From the NCBI GenBank assembly GCA_003427395.1, contig BFEA01000953.1:186065-226103 (forward strand): DNA of 40,039 nucleotides. The letters run 5' to 3'. The position numbers were made by a program, and so were the translations under genes. This document shows, one piece after another, positions 29,124 through 39,557 of this stretch (its first letter is position 1; every line of letters begins with the position of its first letter). Source of the DNA: Chara braunii. Lineage: Eukaryota; Streptophyta; Charophyceae; Charales; Characeae. The notes below the pieces were generated by a model. It worked only from the letters and a program-made list of their open reading frames with translations, did not search any database and was not told the origin of the DNA.

Positions 29124-29885
29124 CAGGGTTACCAGCCTGTACGTACGGAGGCCCCCGGGCGGACCTCCATACGTTCGGGCGTTCGGGGTCCCGTACAGGG
29201 CCCGAACCCGACGGCGTTCGTCCCCCGCCAAAAATTATTTTGGGGCCTAAAAATATTTTGTTTTCTTTGAAATTTGTTTTATAAGTTCTCTATGACAGGC
29301 GGTACATGCCTATGAATTTTCAAGTCATTTAGCTTAGCCAAATAAGAATTAAAAATCGCCAAAGATGGCGGTGTCATAACGTGCTCGCCCACGTTTTTTT
29401 TCACTTTTGACTTTTTGTTTTCACTTTAGTTCAGGGTCTAGAAAATTTTATTATTTTTTGAAACTTTTTTAGTGGGTTTTGTATTATGTGAAGTACACAT
29501 CTGTTAATTTTCATGGCATTTAGCTATGCCAAAAAAAAATAAAAAATCGCCAAAGATGGCAGTGTCTAAAACATGCTCGCGCACTCACTAAATTTAATTC
29601 TCTTTTTATTTTTATTTATTTTTATTATTAGTATTTATTCTGTGTATTTTATTTTCATTTCAAATTTGGTAAGGAATTCGGACGTAATGCTCAGGCAAAT
29701 CTTGTTTAATGTATTTTTCTCCATAACATATCTTTTTTTCAGATTTTTTTGATGAACTGTGTTTTTTTTTTTTTTTTTTTTTTTGGGTTCGCGTTCGGCC
29801 CGAACGGCCGAACGCATCCCCAAGGGGTCCCATACGTTCGGGCGTTCGGGCTCGGGCGTTCGTCCCGTCCCGAACGCCGGTTTCC

Positions 29886-29888
<3 letters not shown>
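29124..29888 (+). mobile_element. TA-associated TIR element, family 1, copy G (complete)
   Basis: It starts CAGGGTTACCAGCCTGTACG inside (TA)n (29093-29123) and ends GAACGCCGGTTTCCCTG followed by (TA)n (29889-29916). It has the full order: folded GC-rich end, two CCAAAGATGG modules, AT-rich core, T run, GC-rich end. Confidence 0.8.
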
Positions 29889-29921
<33 letters not shown>

Positions 29922-30009
29922 ATCACAAAGTTATCAGAGAGCTAAAACGAAAAACAAAAGGAAACAAAAAAGATATCAATTCATTTTTTATCTTCTTACT
30001 TACAACTCC

Positions 30010-30164
30010 CCCTGTTCAGAACCTCTTGCGTACAAGGCCGCCCACGTGGATGTAGGTTGAGCGGCGGCTGCCCCCACCCGTGTGTCATATCGACCCACTT
30101 GCACACAGCCAAAGGGCAAAGAGGCAAAGAAAAGAGGAAGGGAACAAACCAAATACAACAAGAC
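30010..30164 (+). repeat. CCACGTGGATG dispersed repeat, copy 2
   Basis: It starts near CCCCCTGTTCAGAACCTCTT and contains GCCCACGTGGATG, GAGCGGCGGCTGCCCCCACC and GACCCACTTGCACACAGCC. It is cut off by the adapter sequence at 30165. Confidence 0.75.
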
Positions 30165-30202
30165 CTGTCTCTTATACACATCTAGATGTGTATAAGAGAC
30201 AG
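30165..30202. other. Tn5/Nextera mate-pair junction adapter (assembly artefact)
   Basis: CTGTCTCTTATACACATCT at 30165-30183 is the 19-bp Tn5 mosaic end, and AGATGTGTATAAGAGACAG at 30184-30202 is its reverse complement. The pair, without spacer, is the circularisation-junction adapter of Nextera mate-pair libraries. It lies between two similar repeat copies, so the assembly here is probably chimeric or collapsed. It is not a natural insertion. Confidence 0.95.
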
Positions 30203-30345
30203 GTACAAGGCCGCCCACATGAATGTGGTTAAGTAGCGGCTGCCCCCACCCCAGTGTGTCATATCGACCCACTTGCACACAACCAAAAGGTTGAGAGGCA
30301 AAGAAAAGAGGAAGGGAACAACCAAATATAACAAAACACGGGGCA
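30203..30345 (+). repeat. CCACGTGGATG dispersed repeat, copy 3
   Basis: It begins TACAAGGCCGCCCACATG and keeps GCGGCTGCCCCCACCC, GTGTGTCATATCGACCCACT and GGAAGGGAACAACCAAATAT. It directly follows the adapter, so its adjacency to copy 2 cannot be trusted. Confidence 0.75.
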
Positions 30346-30349
30346 AAAA

Positions 30350-30935
30350 GATCCTGGATGATAAGCCCCACAGGTAAGCACCGCACCCAACTTCTTAGGC
30401 CAAACAACGGGACAAGACCAACCAGGATATCAAAACACTCTTGCCTCAAAAAAAGAAATTCCAAATACATATCTATATACAGCAGATGGTCTTGTTCGTA
30501 ATCAAGATGTTGGTATTCCCATTCCTAACCCATTCATGCTCTCATATACCGAACAACGAAAAAACTCAGATGAGTGGTCTCAACGGAACAATGGGACAAA
30601 ACCAACCTTCATGTAGACAAGGGTGCCAAAAAACAAACATAACAGATCCGCCTCTCTAGATGACAAGTCTCACATGCAAGCACCCCCCCCTACATCATAG
30701 GCCAAAGGATGGGACAATGATCAACCAAGATAGCAATCAACGCTCTTGCCTGCAAAAAAAACTATATAAAGACAATCCCAGATGACGATTTCCAACTAAA
30801 AGCATCGCCTCCCATCAATAGGCCAAACAACAGGAACCAACCAACTAGGATGCCAAAAGGAAAAACCCGGATGACAATTCCCACATAAAACCACCGCCAC
30901 GTGGACTAAACAACGACACAAAACCAACCGGGATG
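30350..30935 (+). repeat. Degenerate tandem repeat (GGATGACAATTCCCACA / ACAACGGGACAAGACCAACC)
   Basis: Units near 30352, 30530, 30655, 30778 and 30868 share GATGA(C/T)AA..CCCACA..AAGCACCGCC, GGCCAAACAACGGGACA, ACCAACCAGGATG and ACTCTTGCCTGCAAAAA with variable lengths and deletions. Similar units recur at 31715-31845. No coding content. Confidence 0.6.
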
Positions 30936-30985
30936 TATATATGTATGCTTGTGGTCTTAGTGAATAGTTCTGTGACCATATATAT

Positions 30986-31093
30986 ACGTCACAAACAGAA
31001 CTGCCCGGTAAATCGTCTGCAGAGAGAGAGAAGAAGACAACAAACGAGGGACTGTGACAAACTGTTTCGTTGGAGTTTCACCGACTCATCATC
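30986..31093 (-). repeat. Truncated copy of the hammerhead-bearing repeat
   Basis: Read on the minus strand, it has TGATGAGTCGGTGAAACTCC then AACGAAACAGTTTGTCACAG, followed by the tail (TTGTCTTCTTCTCTCTCTCT, CAGTTCTGTTTGTGACG). The first C of the CTGATGA core, stem I and the 5' strand of stem III are gone, replaced by (TA)n at 31093. Stem II has one mismatch. It cannot fold as a hammerhead alone. Confidence 0.75.

Positions 31094-31142
<49 letters not shown>
31093..31142. repeat. (TA)n microsatellite
   Basis: About 50 bp of TATATA with one TACATA interruption, followed by CACACACA. It adjoins the truncated hammerhead repeat. Confidence 0.9.
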
Positions 31143-31152
<10 letters not shown>

Positions 31153-31404
31153 TACACGGTGTTTACTTAAGAGGTTCTGATCAGGGGAGTTATAAGGAAG
31201 AAGATATATAAACGAATTCATTTTTTTCGTGTTCCCGTTTTTTTTTTTTTCCTTTTATTTTTATGTTTTGCGCTTTCGCGCTCAACCTCCTATATATATA
31301 TATCGTCACATGAATATCAGAGCGCAAAGGCAAAAAAAAAAAAGACAAAAACAAAAAAGAGAATAATTTATTTTTTTATCTTATTTCTTATAATTTCCCC
31401 CGTT

Positions 31405-31560
31405 CAGAGCCTCTTGCATACAAGGATGCCCACGTGGATGCAGGTTGAGCGGCGGCTGCCTCCACCCCCGTATGTCATATCGACCCACTTGCACATAGCC
31501 AAAGGAGAAAGAGGCAAAGAAAAAAGGAAGGGAAAAAACCAAATACAACAAGACAGGGGG
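31405..31560 (+). repeat. CCACGTGGATG dispersed repeat, copy 4
   Basis: CGTTCAGAGCCTCTTGCATA, GCCCACGTGGATGCAGGTTG and GACCCACTTGCACATAGCC match copies 2 and 3. The homology extends upstream through the AAAAAGAGAATAATTT region to a CGTCACA start near 31304, as it does upstream of copy 2. Confidence 0.75.
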
Positions 31561-31845
31561 ATATATATAATCGTCACAAGAAAATCATAGCGCAAAAGCG
31601 AAAAAATAAAAACACTCTCGCCGGCAAAAAATTCAAAAAAAAAAAAAAAAGGATATAAGTGCGTGCAACAAATATGAGTGTGGAAAAAGAAGAAAAAAAA
31701 AACAATCAAAATATCCCAAACGACGAGACAAGACCAACCACGACATAAAAGACACTCTCGCCCGCAAAAAACAAAAGAAATCTGAATAGATATCTATACA
31801 CAGCAGATGACACATTCTTATTCCTAATTCATTCATGTTGTCATC

Positions 31846-31890
<45 letters not shown>
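31846..31890. repeat. (GATA)n microsatellite
   Basis: About eleven TAGA/GATA units directly abutting the 5' end of family 1 copy H. This is the only copy of the family next to GATA instead of TA. Confidence 0.95.
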
Positions 31891-31892
<2 letters not shown>

Positions 31893-32661
31893 GGTTACCA
31901 GCCCGTACGTACCGAGGCCACCGGGAGGACCTCCGTACGTTCGGGCGTTCGGGGTCCGAACCTGAAGGGATTTAGCCCCGGCCAAAAAATATTTCAGCAC
32001 CTAAAAATAATTTTTTGTTTCGAAACTTTTTTTTAATGTGTTCTCCATGATGTTAGGTACATGCGTATAAATGTTAAAGTCATTGTGCTTTACCAAAAAA
32101 AACAAAAAAAACTTCCAAAGATGGAGGTGTCAAAACGTGCTCGCCCATTCACAATTTTTGTTTTTCACTTTTTACTTTTTGTTTTCACTTTATTTCGGGG
32201 CCTTAACAATTTTATAATTTTTTGAAACTTTTTTCATGAGTTTTTTATTATCTGACGTACACATATGTAAATTTTCAGGGAATTTGGATATGTGGAAAAA
32301 AAAAAAAAAAAAGGCCAAAGATGGCGGTGTCGAAAATGGGCTTGCGCACTCACTAATTTTAATTCCTTAATTTCTCTTTTTATTATTTCTTATTTTTTTT
32401 ATCAGTGCTTATTTTTCGTATTTTATTTTTATTTCGAATTTGGTAAGGAATTTGGATGTAATGCTCAGGCAAATAGTGTTTATTTTATCTTTTTGCATAA
32501 CATATGTTATTTTCAGATTTTTTTGAGTTTTGATTTTTATTTATTTTTATTTTTTTTAGGTCTGCGCTCGGCCCGAACGACCGAACGCATCCCCAAGGGG
32601 TCCCGTGCGTTTGGGAATTCGGGTTTGGGCATTCGGCCTGTCCCGAACGCCGGCCACCCTG
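31891..32661 (+). mobile_element. TA-associated TIR element, family 1, copy H (complete)
   Basis: It starts AGGGTTACCAGCCCGTACG against (GATA)n and ends GAACGCCGGCCACCCTG followed by TATATAGATATATATG. It has both modules, the core and both GC-rich ends. Part of the 5' hairpin arm is deleted (GGGGTCCGAACCTGAAGG). Confidence 0.8.
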
Positions 32662-33068
32662 TATATAGATATATATGTCGTCACAAAGTTTTCAGACCGC
32701 AATAGCAAAAAAGTTCCAAAACGAAACAAACAAGGTTATGGGTTACACAACTCGCTACCTCTATGCATGCAAGCACATGTCGACTCCAACTGGCGCAGTG
32801 CACCTACACAGAGTTGACATATAAGAACGTCACCAAGAATAAAGTTGTGATTCACCTTGTCACCAAAATTTGTACACAACTTGCCACTACCTACGATAAC
32901 CATGAATGTTCTTTACGCACAAACACACACACGTCAAGAAGGCCCTATGTCTAAGCTACATGGCAGCTATGGCTGCCTTCTCTGTCCTGACTAAGCTGGT
33001 GGCTATGGTATCAGCCCACACTCACTCGGGATGCGGGTATGGATACCTTATTGAGTAAGGTAGCGGTC

Positions 33069-33078
<10 letters not shown>
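32662..33078. other. No recognisable gene
   Basis: It begins with GTCGTCACAAAGTTTTCAGA, related to the upstream parts of the CCACGTGGATG repeats, then moderately complex sequence with a short CA run. No gene seen. Confidence 0.4.
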
Positions 33079-33119
<41 letters not shown>

Positions 33120-33789
33120 CCCCCCCTTTTTTTTTTTTTTTAAACCCCTGCCCATCTCGCTTCCACAAAAAGACGGCAAAAAAGACGACCACCTAACCCC
33201 CATCGCTGCCATGGCCACACCCCCTCCTTCGTCATCGTCGCCATTGCCACCCCCTCCCCCTTCGTCGTTGCTTGTTGGCGGCAAGATTAGATAACCGTTC
33301 GGGAGAGGAGGAATGGACCAAGGATCTACGTGCGAGTATGTCTCGACTATGGCCGCCCACCCGAACGGACCGCGTGTCGGATCGCCTCTCCAACCACCAT
33401 TCCGCTGGGGGTGGGCATGTGGAAGGTCCCCCATACCCCGAGATGTTGTCCCTCCAAGTCGCCCGTCGTTTGCCCCCCCTCGCCAACTGACGGTGTTGAA
33501 GACGGTAATGTAGCTAGTGGAGGGAGAGGAGAAGAGACGGCGGGCGGAGTCGCAGATGCCTCCCCCTCGCCAACTGCTGGTGTTGAAGACATTGACGGCA
33601 ACGTCGTCGTCGTCCGTCTGGCCGCCACAACGAAGAAGACACGAGGAAGGAGAAGCGACAAAGAAGAAGCGTCGACGAAGAAGAAGCGACGAAGAAGAAA
33701 AAGAACAGGAAGAGAAGAAGGAGAAGAAGAAGAAGAAGAACAAACAAACAAGGAGAAGAAGAAGAAGAACGTTAAGAGGAAGCGACGAA

Positions 33790-33851
<62 letters not shown>

Positions 33852-34114
33852 ACGCTTAGACCGCTCAACACTGCGACGTGGCAGCTACGAAACAAGGAAG
33901 AAGAAAATAACGCAAAGAAAAAGAAGAAGTAGCGAAGAAGAAGAAGCGATTCAGAAGAAGAAGAAGAAGCGACGAAGAAGAAACGATGTAGAAGAATCAA
34001 CGAAGAAGGAGCGACGACGAAGAAGAAAAAAAAAAAGAAGAGAAGAAAAAGGAGAAGAGGAAGAAGAAGAAGATGACGAACGGGTGAGAAGAAGAAGCAA
34101 AAAAGATTTCTCTT

Positions 34115-34191
<77 letters not shown>

Positions 34192-34324
34192 CACACATAC
34201 ACACACACACATAGCGATGTCGAGAACAAACACGAGCGTATGAGCCAGCAACGGCGAGTATGGAGTACCGAACATACGGCAACGCACTGTAGATAAAGGA
34301 GGTGGAGGGAGGTCGACAGAGGTG

Positions 34325-34380
<56 letters not shown>
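33079..34380. repeat. Simple-sequence block: poly-T, GAAGAA-type and (CT)n/(GA)n tracts
   Basis: Poly-T lies at 33079-33114 and 33127-33140, a GAAGAA/GACGAA purine-rich domain at about 33610-34110, (CT)n at 33798-33850 and 34119-34187, CA repeats at 34190-34212, and (GA)n at 34325-34376. The long Lys/Arg/Glu and Ser/Leu ORFs on both strands are translations of these simple repeats. A short non-repetitive stretch at 33150-33560 shows no recognisable gene. Confidence 0.85.
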
Positions 34381-35250
34381 CAGAGAGAGAGAAGGGGGGG
34401 TTGGGAAGGGGGGGGTGCTTTTGCCGATTTCGAGGGTCCATTACGGTGGTAAATGGGTGGCGTTCCAAAGGTGAGGAGTTGTGAGCATCCATACCTATGA
34501 AAGGTGAGAACCCTTCATGAAGGTGGACATGGCGGTAAGTGGGGGTGGCAGGGGCAGATAACTGATGAGGGGGTATTGGGCGGCGAGGGTTTCGGCTGTC
34601 GGACTCACCAGTTGTGGCTGTCGCCGATGCCTGAGGTAAAACGATGAGACAACAATCGTCTAAGTCGAATCTCGGATGACATCGACGATGGCGACAACCA
34701 TCGTTTTATGGTTCTTCGTGTTCCGCAGGAAAGGCGAACGAGGAGGGGCACGGGTGGCGTTCGACATTCGGACAGTGATAGCAACGAGAGAGACAGAGAG
34801 AGAGAGAGAGAGACAGTCACACAAACAGACAACGACTTGCACCCTTTCGACACGGCTTGAACTTGGGTCGTAGCAAATAACGTTCCCACCACGTCAGTCG
34901 TCCCATCGAGGGTCGCCACATCAGAAGGGTGAAATAGGCGGGGGGTCGCGATGGGTGGCCAGCTGTACGGTTTCGCCTGTGAGGATAGGGCGCCACATGG
35001 AAAAGTTACACGTGCACGAAGACCAGCCACCCATCGGTGGCTTTTCGCCAGGGGATGGTGACAAGAACACCTTGTCACACGCCTGGCCTGAAACGATGGT
35101 GTCCTTTCCCCGCTGGCATTAATGTGAAAACAAAACGAAAAAAAATAATAATAATAATTACAAACACGAAAACAATTACAAAACAATCACGAAAAATAAA
35201 CTACTCAACATTTTTGTAATTTTGGAAAATGGGAAAAACGGCCAGGACAG
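34381..35250. other. No recognisable gene
   Basis: Moderately GC-rich sequence with a (GA)n run at 34791-34812 and ATAATAATAATAAT at 35145-35160. The longest ORF (193 aa, minus, 34605-35186) includes the simple repeat and has no domain. Confidence 0.45.
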
Positions 35251-35313
35251 TCACTTCGATGTCCGGAAGGAACACCTCGGACATCGGCCTGCGACGACGG
35301 GTTTTCGAACGCC

Positions 35314-35373
35314 TGCGGCCTACCGGGTCCCACATCTCCAACGTCAAATCAGACAGGGACCCGGTAGGCCGCA
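35314..35373. repeat. Perfect 18-bp inverted repeat, with a second small hairpin upstream
   Basis: TGCGGCCTACCGGGTCCC (35314-35331) pairs exactly with GGGACCCGGTAGGCCGCA (35356-35373) around a 24-nt loop. About 30 bp upstream, CGATGTCCG (35257-35265) pairs with CGGACATCG (35278-35286). The two hairpins in 120 bp could be parts of an unrecognised element's ends or an RNA structure. Confidence 0.7.
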
Positions 35374-36860
35374 AACAACCGGTCATGCAACAAAAAAAGG
35401 TCGATTGCCGTCTACCGGTATTTTAAGGGTTTTTAGCGTCGGGGGGAGCGGTGCTTTAAGTTGGGGACAACAGACTTAGTGGAGAGTCTGCAGACCCAAC
35501 AAAGAGTCGGTGGCAGTTCTTGTTATTTCGGATCACAAGTCAGGTGCCAGGACCTGAGGTGACACTTGTTGCTTGGATAAGAGGAAGGATTAGCGATCTA
35601 AGAGTGAAGACTGCGGTCTCTTAAAAGCTTCCTTTAATTAACAGAGATTTATTGGGTAGTAAACATTGAGATTTCATATTTTTTGTTCTTACAACTTTCA
35701 ATCTGTTTTTGACACTTGAAGCAAGAATAGGGAAAACTGAAGGGGCATCGTGTCTGAACCTCTCCGGCGGGTGACAGACGCTGGGTGGGACAGAGGTTCA
35801 AATACGAGGGTTGGCGAACCACTTCACCCGGTCTACAGTTGCGCCATTGTAAGGGAAGGCTGGCTCTCGGGACTTTGGTCCGCCTGTAGCCGTAGGGGAA
35901 AGGAAGGCGTATGTGGTAGGGGTCCTTCAAGGAGTGTGAACCCGATCATATTACGACTTTGACACTTACGCCTAACGTTTTTTGTGTGTAAAGGTATGGT
36001 GCGGGCGTGAGCCGGCGACAGGCGATCCCAACCCATCTCGACATCCCGGTGAGATATTCAGATTATTGCATTACAATGTTTTTGTTTTCTGTATGTATTT
36101 CCTCTTGCATGCTCTTGTGATTAGAGGGAGATGTTCTTCTGATCTTCCTACCCTTTTGTCAGTCCGCCCGATTGTGATGTCTCTAAGAGAAAATTGTTAG
36201 TAGGTGACGGATCAAAGGGATTGAAAGAGAGGGGAAAAGCGCCCTGGAACACAAGGAGTCGGGGGAAAATATATAGGCTAGTTGATCCAATTGTTAGTGG
36301 GAGGTCTGATTAGAACACTACATAGTGTCGGGGTTAAATGTCCGGGGTAAATTCATATCTGAGGTGGGTCGAGTAGAGACATGGCGCCGGATAGGATTGC
36401 ACGAGGGAGACACCGTCGTTCCATGAGCGTGTGACTTTGGTCCGACCCTATAACGCACGAGTTGGCCGACTCGCGTCGGGGAATGGCTCTTGGGATCGGT
36501 AGGCCAGCGATCATGGCGACATGGGACCAGCCTCTCTTTCGACATGAGGGTAGGAGGAGATACGCCAGAGGGCGGTTCTCTTCCAGGTCTGTTGACGTCG
36601 TTAGGGGTACAGGTAGGTCCAGTGGAGGCCTGTCGTGGGGTTCTATGAGTTCATCAGTCGGGCTGGGTTGCACAACGTCTAATGAGAGTGTCACTGATTA
36701 TTCTTGGTCGATTAGTTAGATCGATGCCGACGAAACAGAAACATCTTCCGGTGATAACGTAAGGTAGTAGACACTACAAAAAAGGGGGAACTACCCTTAG
36801 AGAATGGCGGGGATGGAGAGTTCTGATGAAGGACCAAAGGTAAAGGTAGGAGTAAGAGAG
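35374..36860. other. No recognisable gene; possible LTR or leader sequence
   Basis: Low-repeat sequence with only short ORFs. It lies upstream of the gag-like relic on the same strand, and 36462-36719 is open in the sense direction (85 codons, SSGGLSWGSMSSSVGLGC). It may hold the LTR or 5' leader of that element, but I found no matching second LTR or primer-binding site. Confidence 0.35.
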
Positions 36861-37597
36861 AGGTGGACTGACGGAACGATGGTCGATCTTCTGACTTAGA
36901 GGTTACAAGCATGGAAGCTGAGGAGAGAAGTCATGTTAGGTTATCAAGAGTGCGACCTTACGGCGAGATTCCAAGAAGAGAATCATCGAGAGAGATATAA
37001 TGATCCATACGGACGACATTCATATCCGATGATATATGCGTAGCCATATAGACCAACTTATCGTCCTTCTCCGTTCTTCGGGCCACCCTTATGTTTTACA
37101 AGGCATCGGGTAACAAAATGTTTTGATGATTGGGAAGTTGACGTCTTAAGAGCGGAATTGATTGAGTGGGAAGCGATAACAGGGTTTATTAATCACACTG
37201 ATCTCAAACTAGACCAAGAGGTGCGTGCTGCTATACCCGAAGATGGTAGGTGAAAAACTTTCAGAGAGCAATTGTCTCCGGTCTTTAGTTGCGATGATAT
37301 CTTGTACTCGGTCGATGACTTAAAGAGATGGAAAAAAATGAAGGAGATAGCCAAATAGCGTTTGTCAAACGCTTTGAGAAGGCGTCCGACCCACTGATAG
37401 AAGATGGTTGTCTTTGTGAGTTAGAACGAAGTGCTATATTCATAGGGACTCTATCTATCGAGAAAAGAAAGTTTGTTGTGAAAAACGTGCCCACTAACAA
37501 ACTGTCGTTTGCTCAGACAAAGGCATTAACTTTGCGGATCGAAGGAACTGATTACAGATCTTATATGCTTGATGTTTTGGAGAAACTGAGGAAATGA
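36861..37597 (+). pseudogene. Degraded gag-like ORF, probably an LTR retroelement
   Basis: One frame is readable from 36861 to about 37357 with stops near 36900, 37041 and 37251. It contains YRPSPFFGPPLCFTRHRVTK, CFDDWEVDVLRAELIEWEAI and VFSCDDILYSVDDLKRWKKM. A second frame continues from 37328 (QIAFVKRFEKASDPLIEDGC and later RSYMLDVLEKLRK) to a TGA at 37595-37597. Aromatic-rich helices without catalytic motifs, the break pattern and the repeat-rich setting suggest a capsid-type gag region. No zinc knuckle is seen. The identity is inferred from style only. Confidence 0.4.
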
Positions 37598-39233
37598 GTA
37601 TCTATAACTCGTTTAGGAAAACAGTTCGGTAATGAGGATAGAAGGGGGATAATTGATGAAAGAGAATCGGGTCGCCTAAGAAAAGTAAAGTAAGTAGAGA
37701 TAGTGAAAAATGGAAAAGAGAAAAATACAGTGACTAGAAGAAGAATTACAGTAAGTGGGGAAGCGCTCGAGAAAGGCGTTTGAGATGTAGAGAAGAGGAG
37801 GAAGAACAAAGGGAATCGAATAAGAAAAGATGAGAGAAGCTTGAAGAGATTAAAGACTTAAGGGTTGAACTAGAAAGGATGAAGAGAATGAAGAATGTAT
37901 CACCTCAAAGGAGCGCAGAATCGTTGAAGGGTCCTTCACAACAAGCAACAGAAAAATTGTCGGGGTTTTATTTTTTTGTTGATCGTGTGGTCTCCCCCCT
38001 TTCAACTGTTTAAAAATTGTTTATCCTGGCACATGCCCATCCTCAACAGGAAGTGATGGAAACCAACGTTTATGAGTTATATAGTTCACATGAAGTGACA
38101 TGTTAAACAGTTGAACTTTGTGTTGAACAACTGTTGACAATCTGTTTATACTATGTTGATCAACAGTTCAGTTGTTGAAGTCTATGTTGGTAAACTGTTG
38201 ATAACATATTGATATTGTGTTTATCAACAGTTTATCATAGGACTTCGTGTTGGATATCATGTTGGAATCGTGATGAAAATGTAATGGCAATATGATGAAT
38301 TCGTGTTGGAAATATGATGGTATTATGATGAAATTATGGTGCACGCCTGATGGCGTGGTTACCGTTTGATATTAATGCATGCATGCGTCCATCAGAGCAG
38401 AGGAGAGCATTCGAGTATGGAACATTGTATCTCAATTGGGGTTTTTCTATATCTTGTGTTCGTTGCAATCTGGGTTGCATGTACACAATACCATTTGAAG
38501 TCCCCTCCCCCCCCATGTGATGTGATATGCACTTGTATTGCGTGTAAGAACTGACACACATAGAGTTAGAAAAACACTTGTGAAAAACAATTGTAGTTCC
38601 GGGGTAGAGTATTCATCATAGACTTCTATTTCATCACGTAGCGGTACAACCATGCTCTAAGGATAACAGATGACCATGGTTCACATTTTTTTGCTAATGA
38701 TTCATAATAATTTCAGACCCGTGTACATATTATCGCCTCACTGTCATTGATCTGTTGTGAGGCCCATGTTCAGCCGTTGGACAGGATGTGATGGTTCATA
38801 TAGAAAAAGCAACATTGTTCTTAACAACAGTTTTCTACTTCAATATTTCTGCAAGGTTGGGGTCGGGGATCGGAGATGAAAGTGTTTGTTTGACAAAGAA
38901 ATTGTTGTTTTTATAAGTGAGCGCACACCCTAATGGATAACCCTTAATACACACTTCGATTGAAGTAATATGATATTTCTAACACACGGCAGCAGGGTTC
39001 CACAAAAAAATAAAATAAAAAAAATGACGGTAGACTCAAACTCTCGTACACATTCTTCAAGTAGACATAACGTATACATGCTCGTTATGACCATGACAAT
39101 AAGTGAGGATAAAAGGTTATGAAAAAACTTATGTTATCACATGAACACAAACTGATAATTACTTCTATGTTCATAAATGATCATTGATGTCAAAATTATT
39201 CATAAATAGAGTGTATTTGTTTCTCATTTTTTT

Positions 39234-39237
<4 letters not shown>
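37598..39237. other. Purine-rich tail, then low-complexity TGTTGA sequence, no gene
   Basis: Positions 37600-37950 are purine-rich and could be the decayed continuation of the gag-like ORF (Glu/Lys-rich in several frames). Positions 38090-38340 reiterate TGTTGA, CAACAGTT and TATGATGA words irregularly. No gene or RNA motif is recognised up to 39237. Confidence 0.45.
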
Positions 39238-39295
<58 letters not shown>

Positions 39296-39526
39296 CAGAT
39301 AAGTGAGTCTTGCTTTGTTTTCCTTCAGGTGACACTCGGCACTTCCAGTCAGGTGTTCTGTACTGGGGGCTATATCATCATATTAAGGCACCGATGTCAT
39401 AAGAATGTGTCACCCAGTACCCAACTCTTTCTACCCCACCCACACTGACTTGTTTTATTCCCACGATACCATGCTATACGTGAACTTCCATCATTATTGG
39501 ATCTCTTTATCTATCTCTTTATCTCT

Positions 39527-39557
<31 letters not shown>

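Noticed and set aside
30165-30202. A natural Tn5-like bacterial insertion
   Set aside because: Only two back-to-back 19-bp mosaic ends are present, with no transposase and no 9-bp target duplication; it matches a library adapter.
33330-34380. Several 140-260-aa ORFs rich in Lys/Arg/Glu or Ser/Leu/Phe on both strands
   Set aside because: They are translations of GAAGAA, CT and GA simple repeats and appear in every frame.
35780-35830. B-box-like GAGGTTCAAATACGAG suggesting a tRNA gene
   Set aside because: No A box or acceptor pairing at the right distance.
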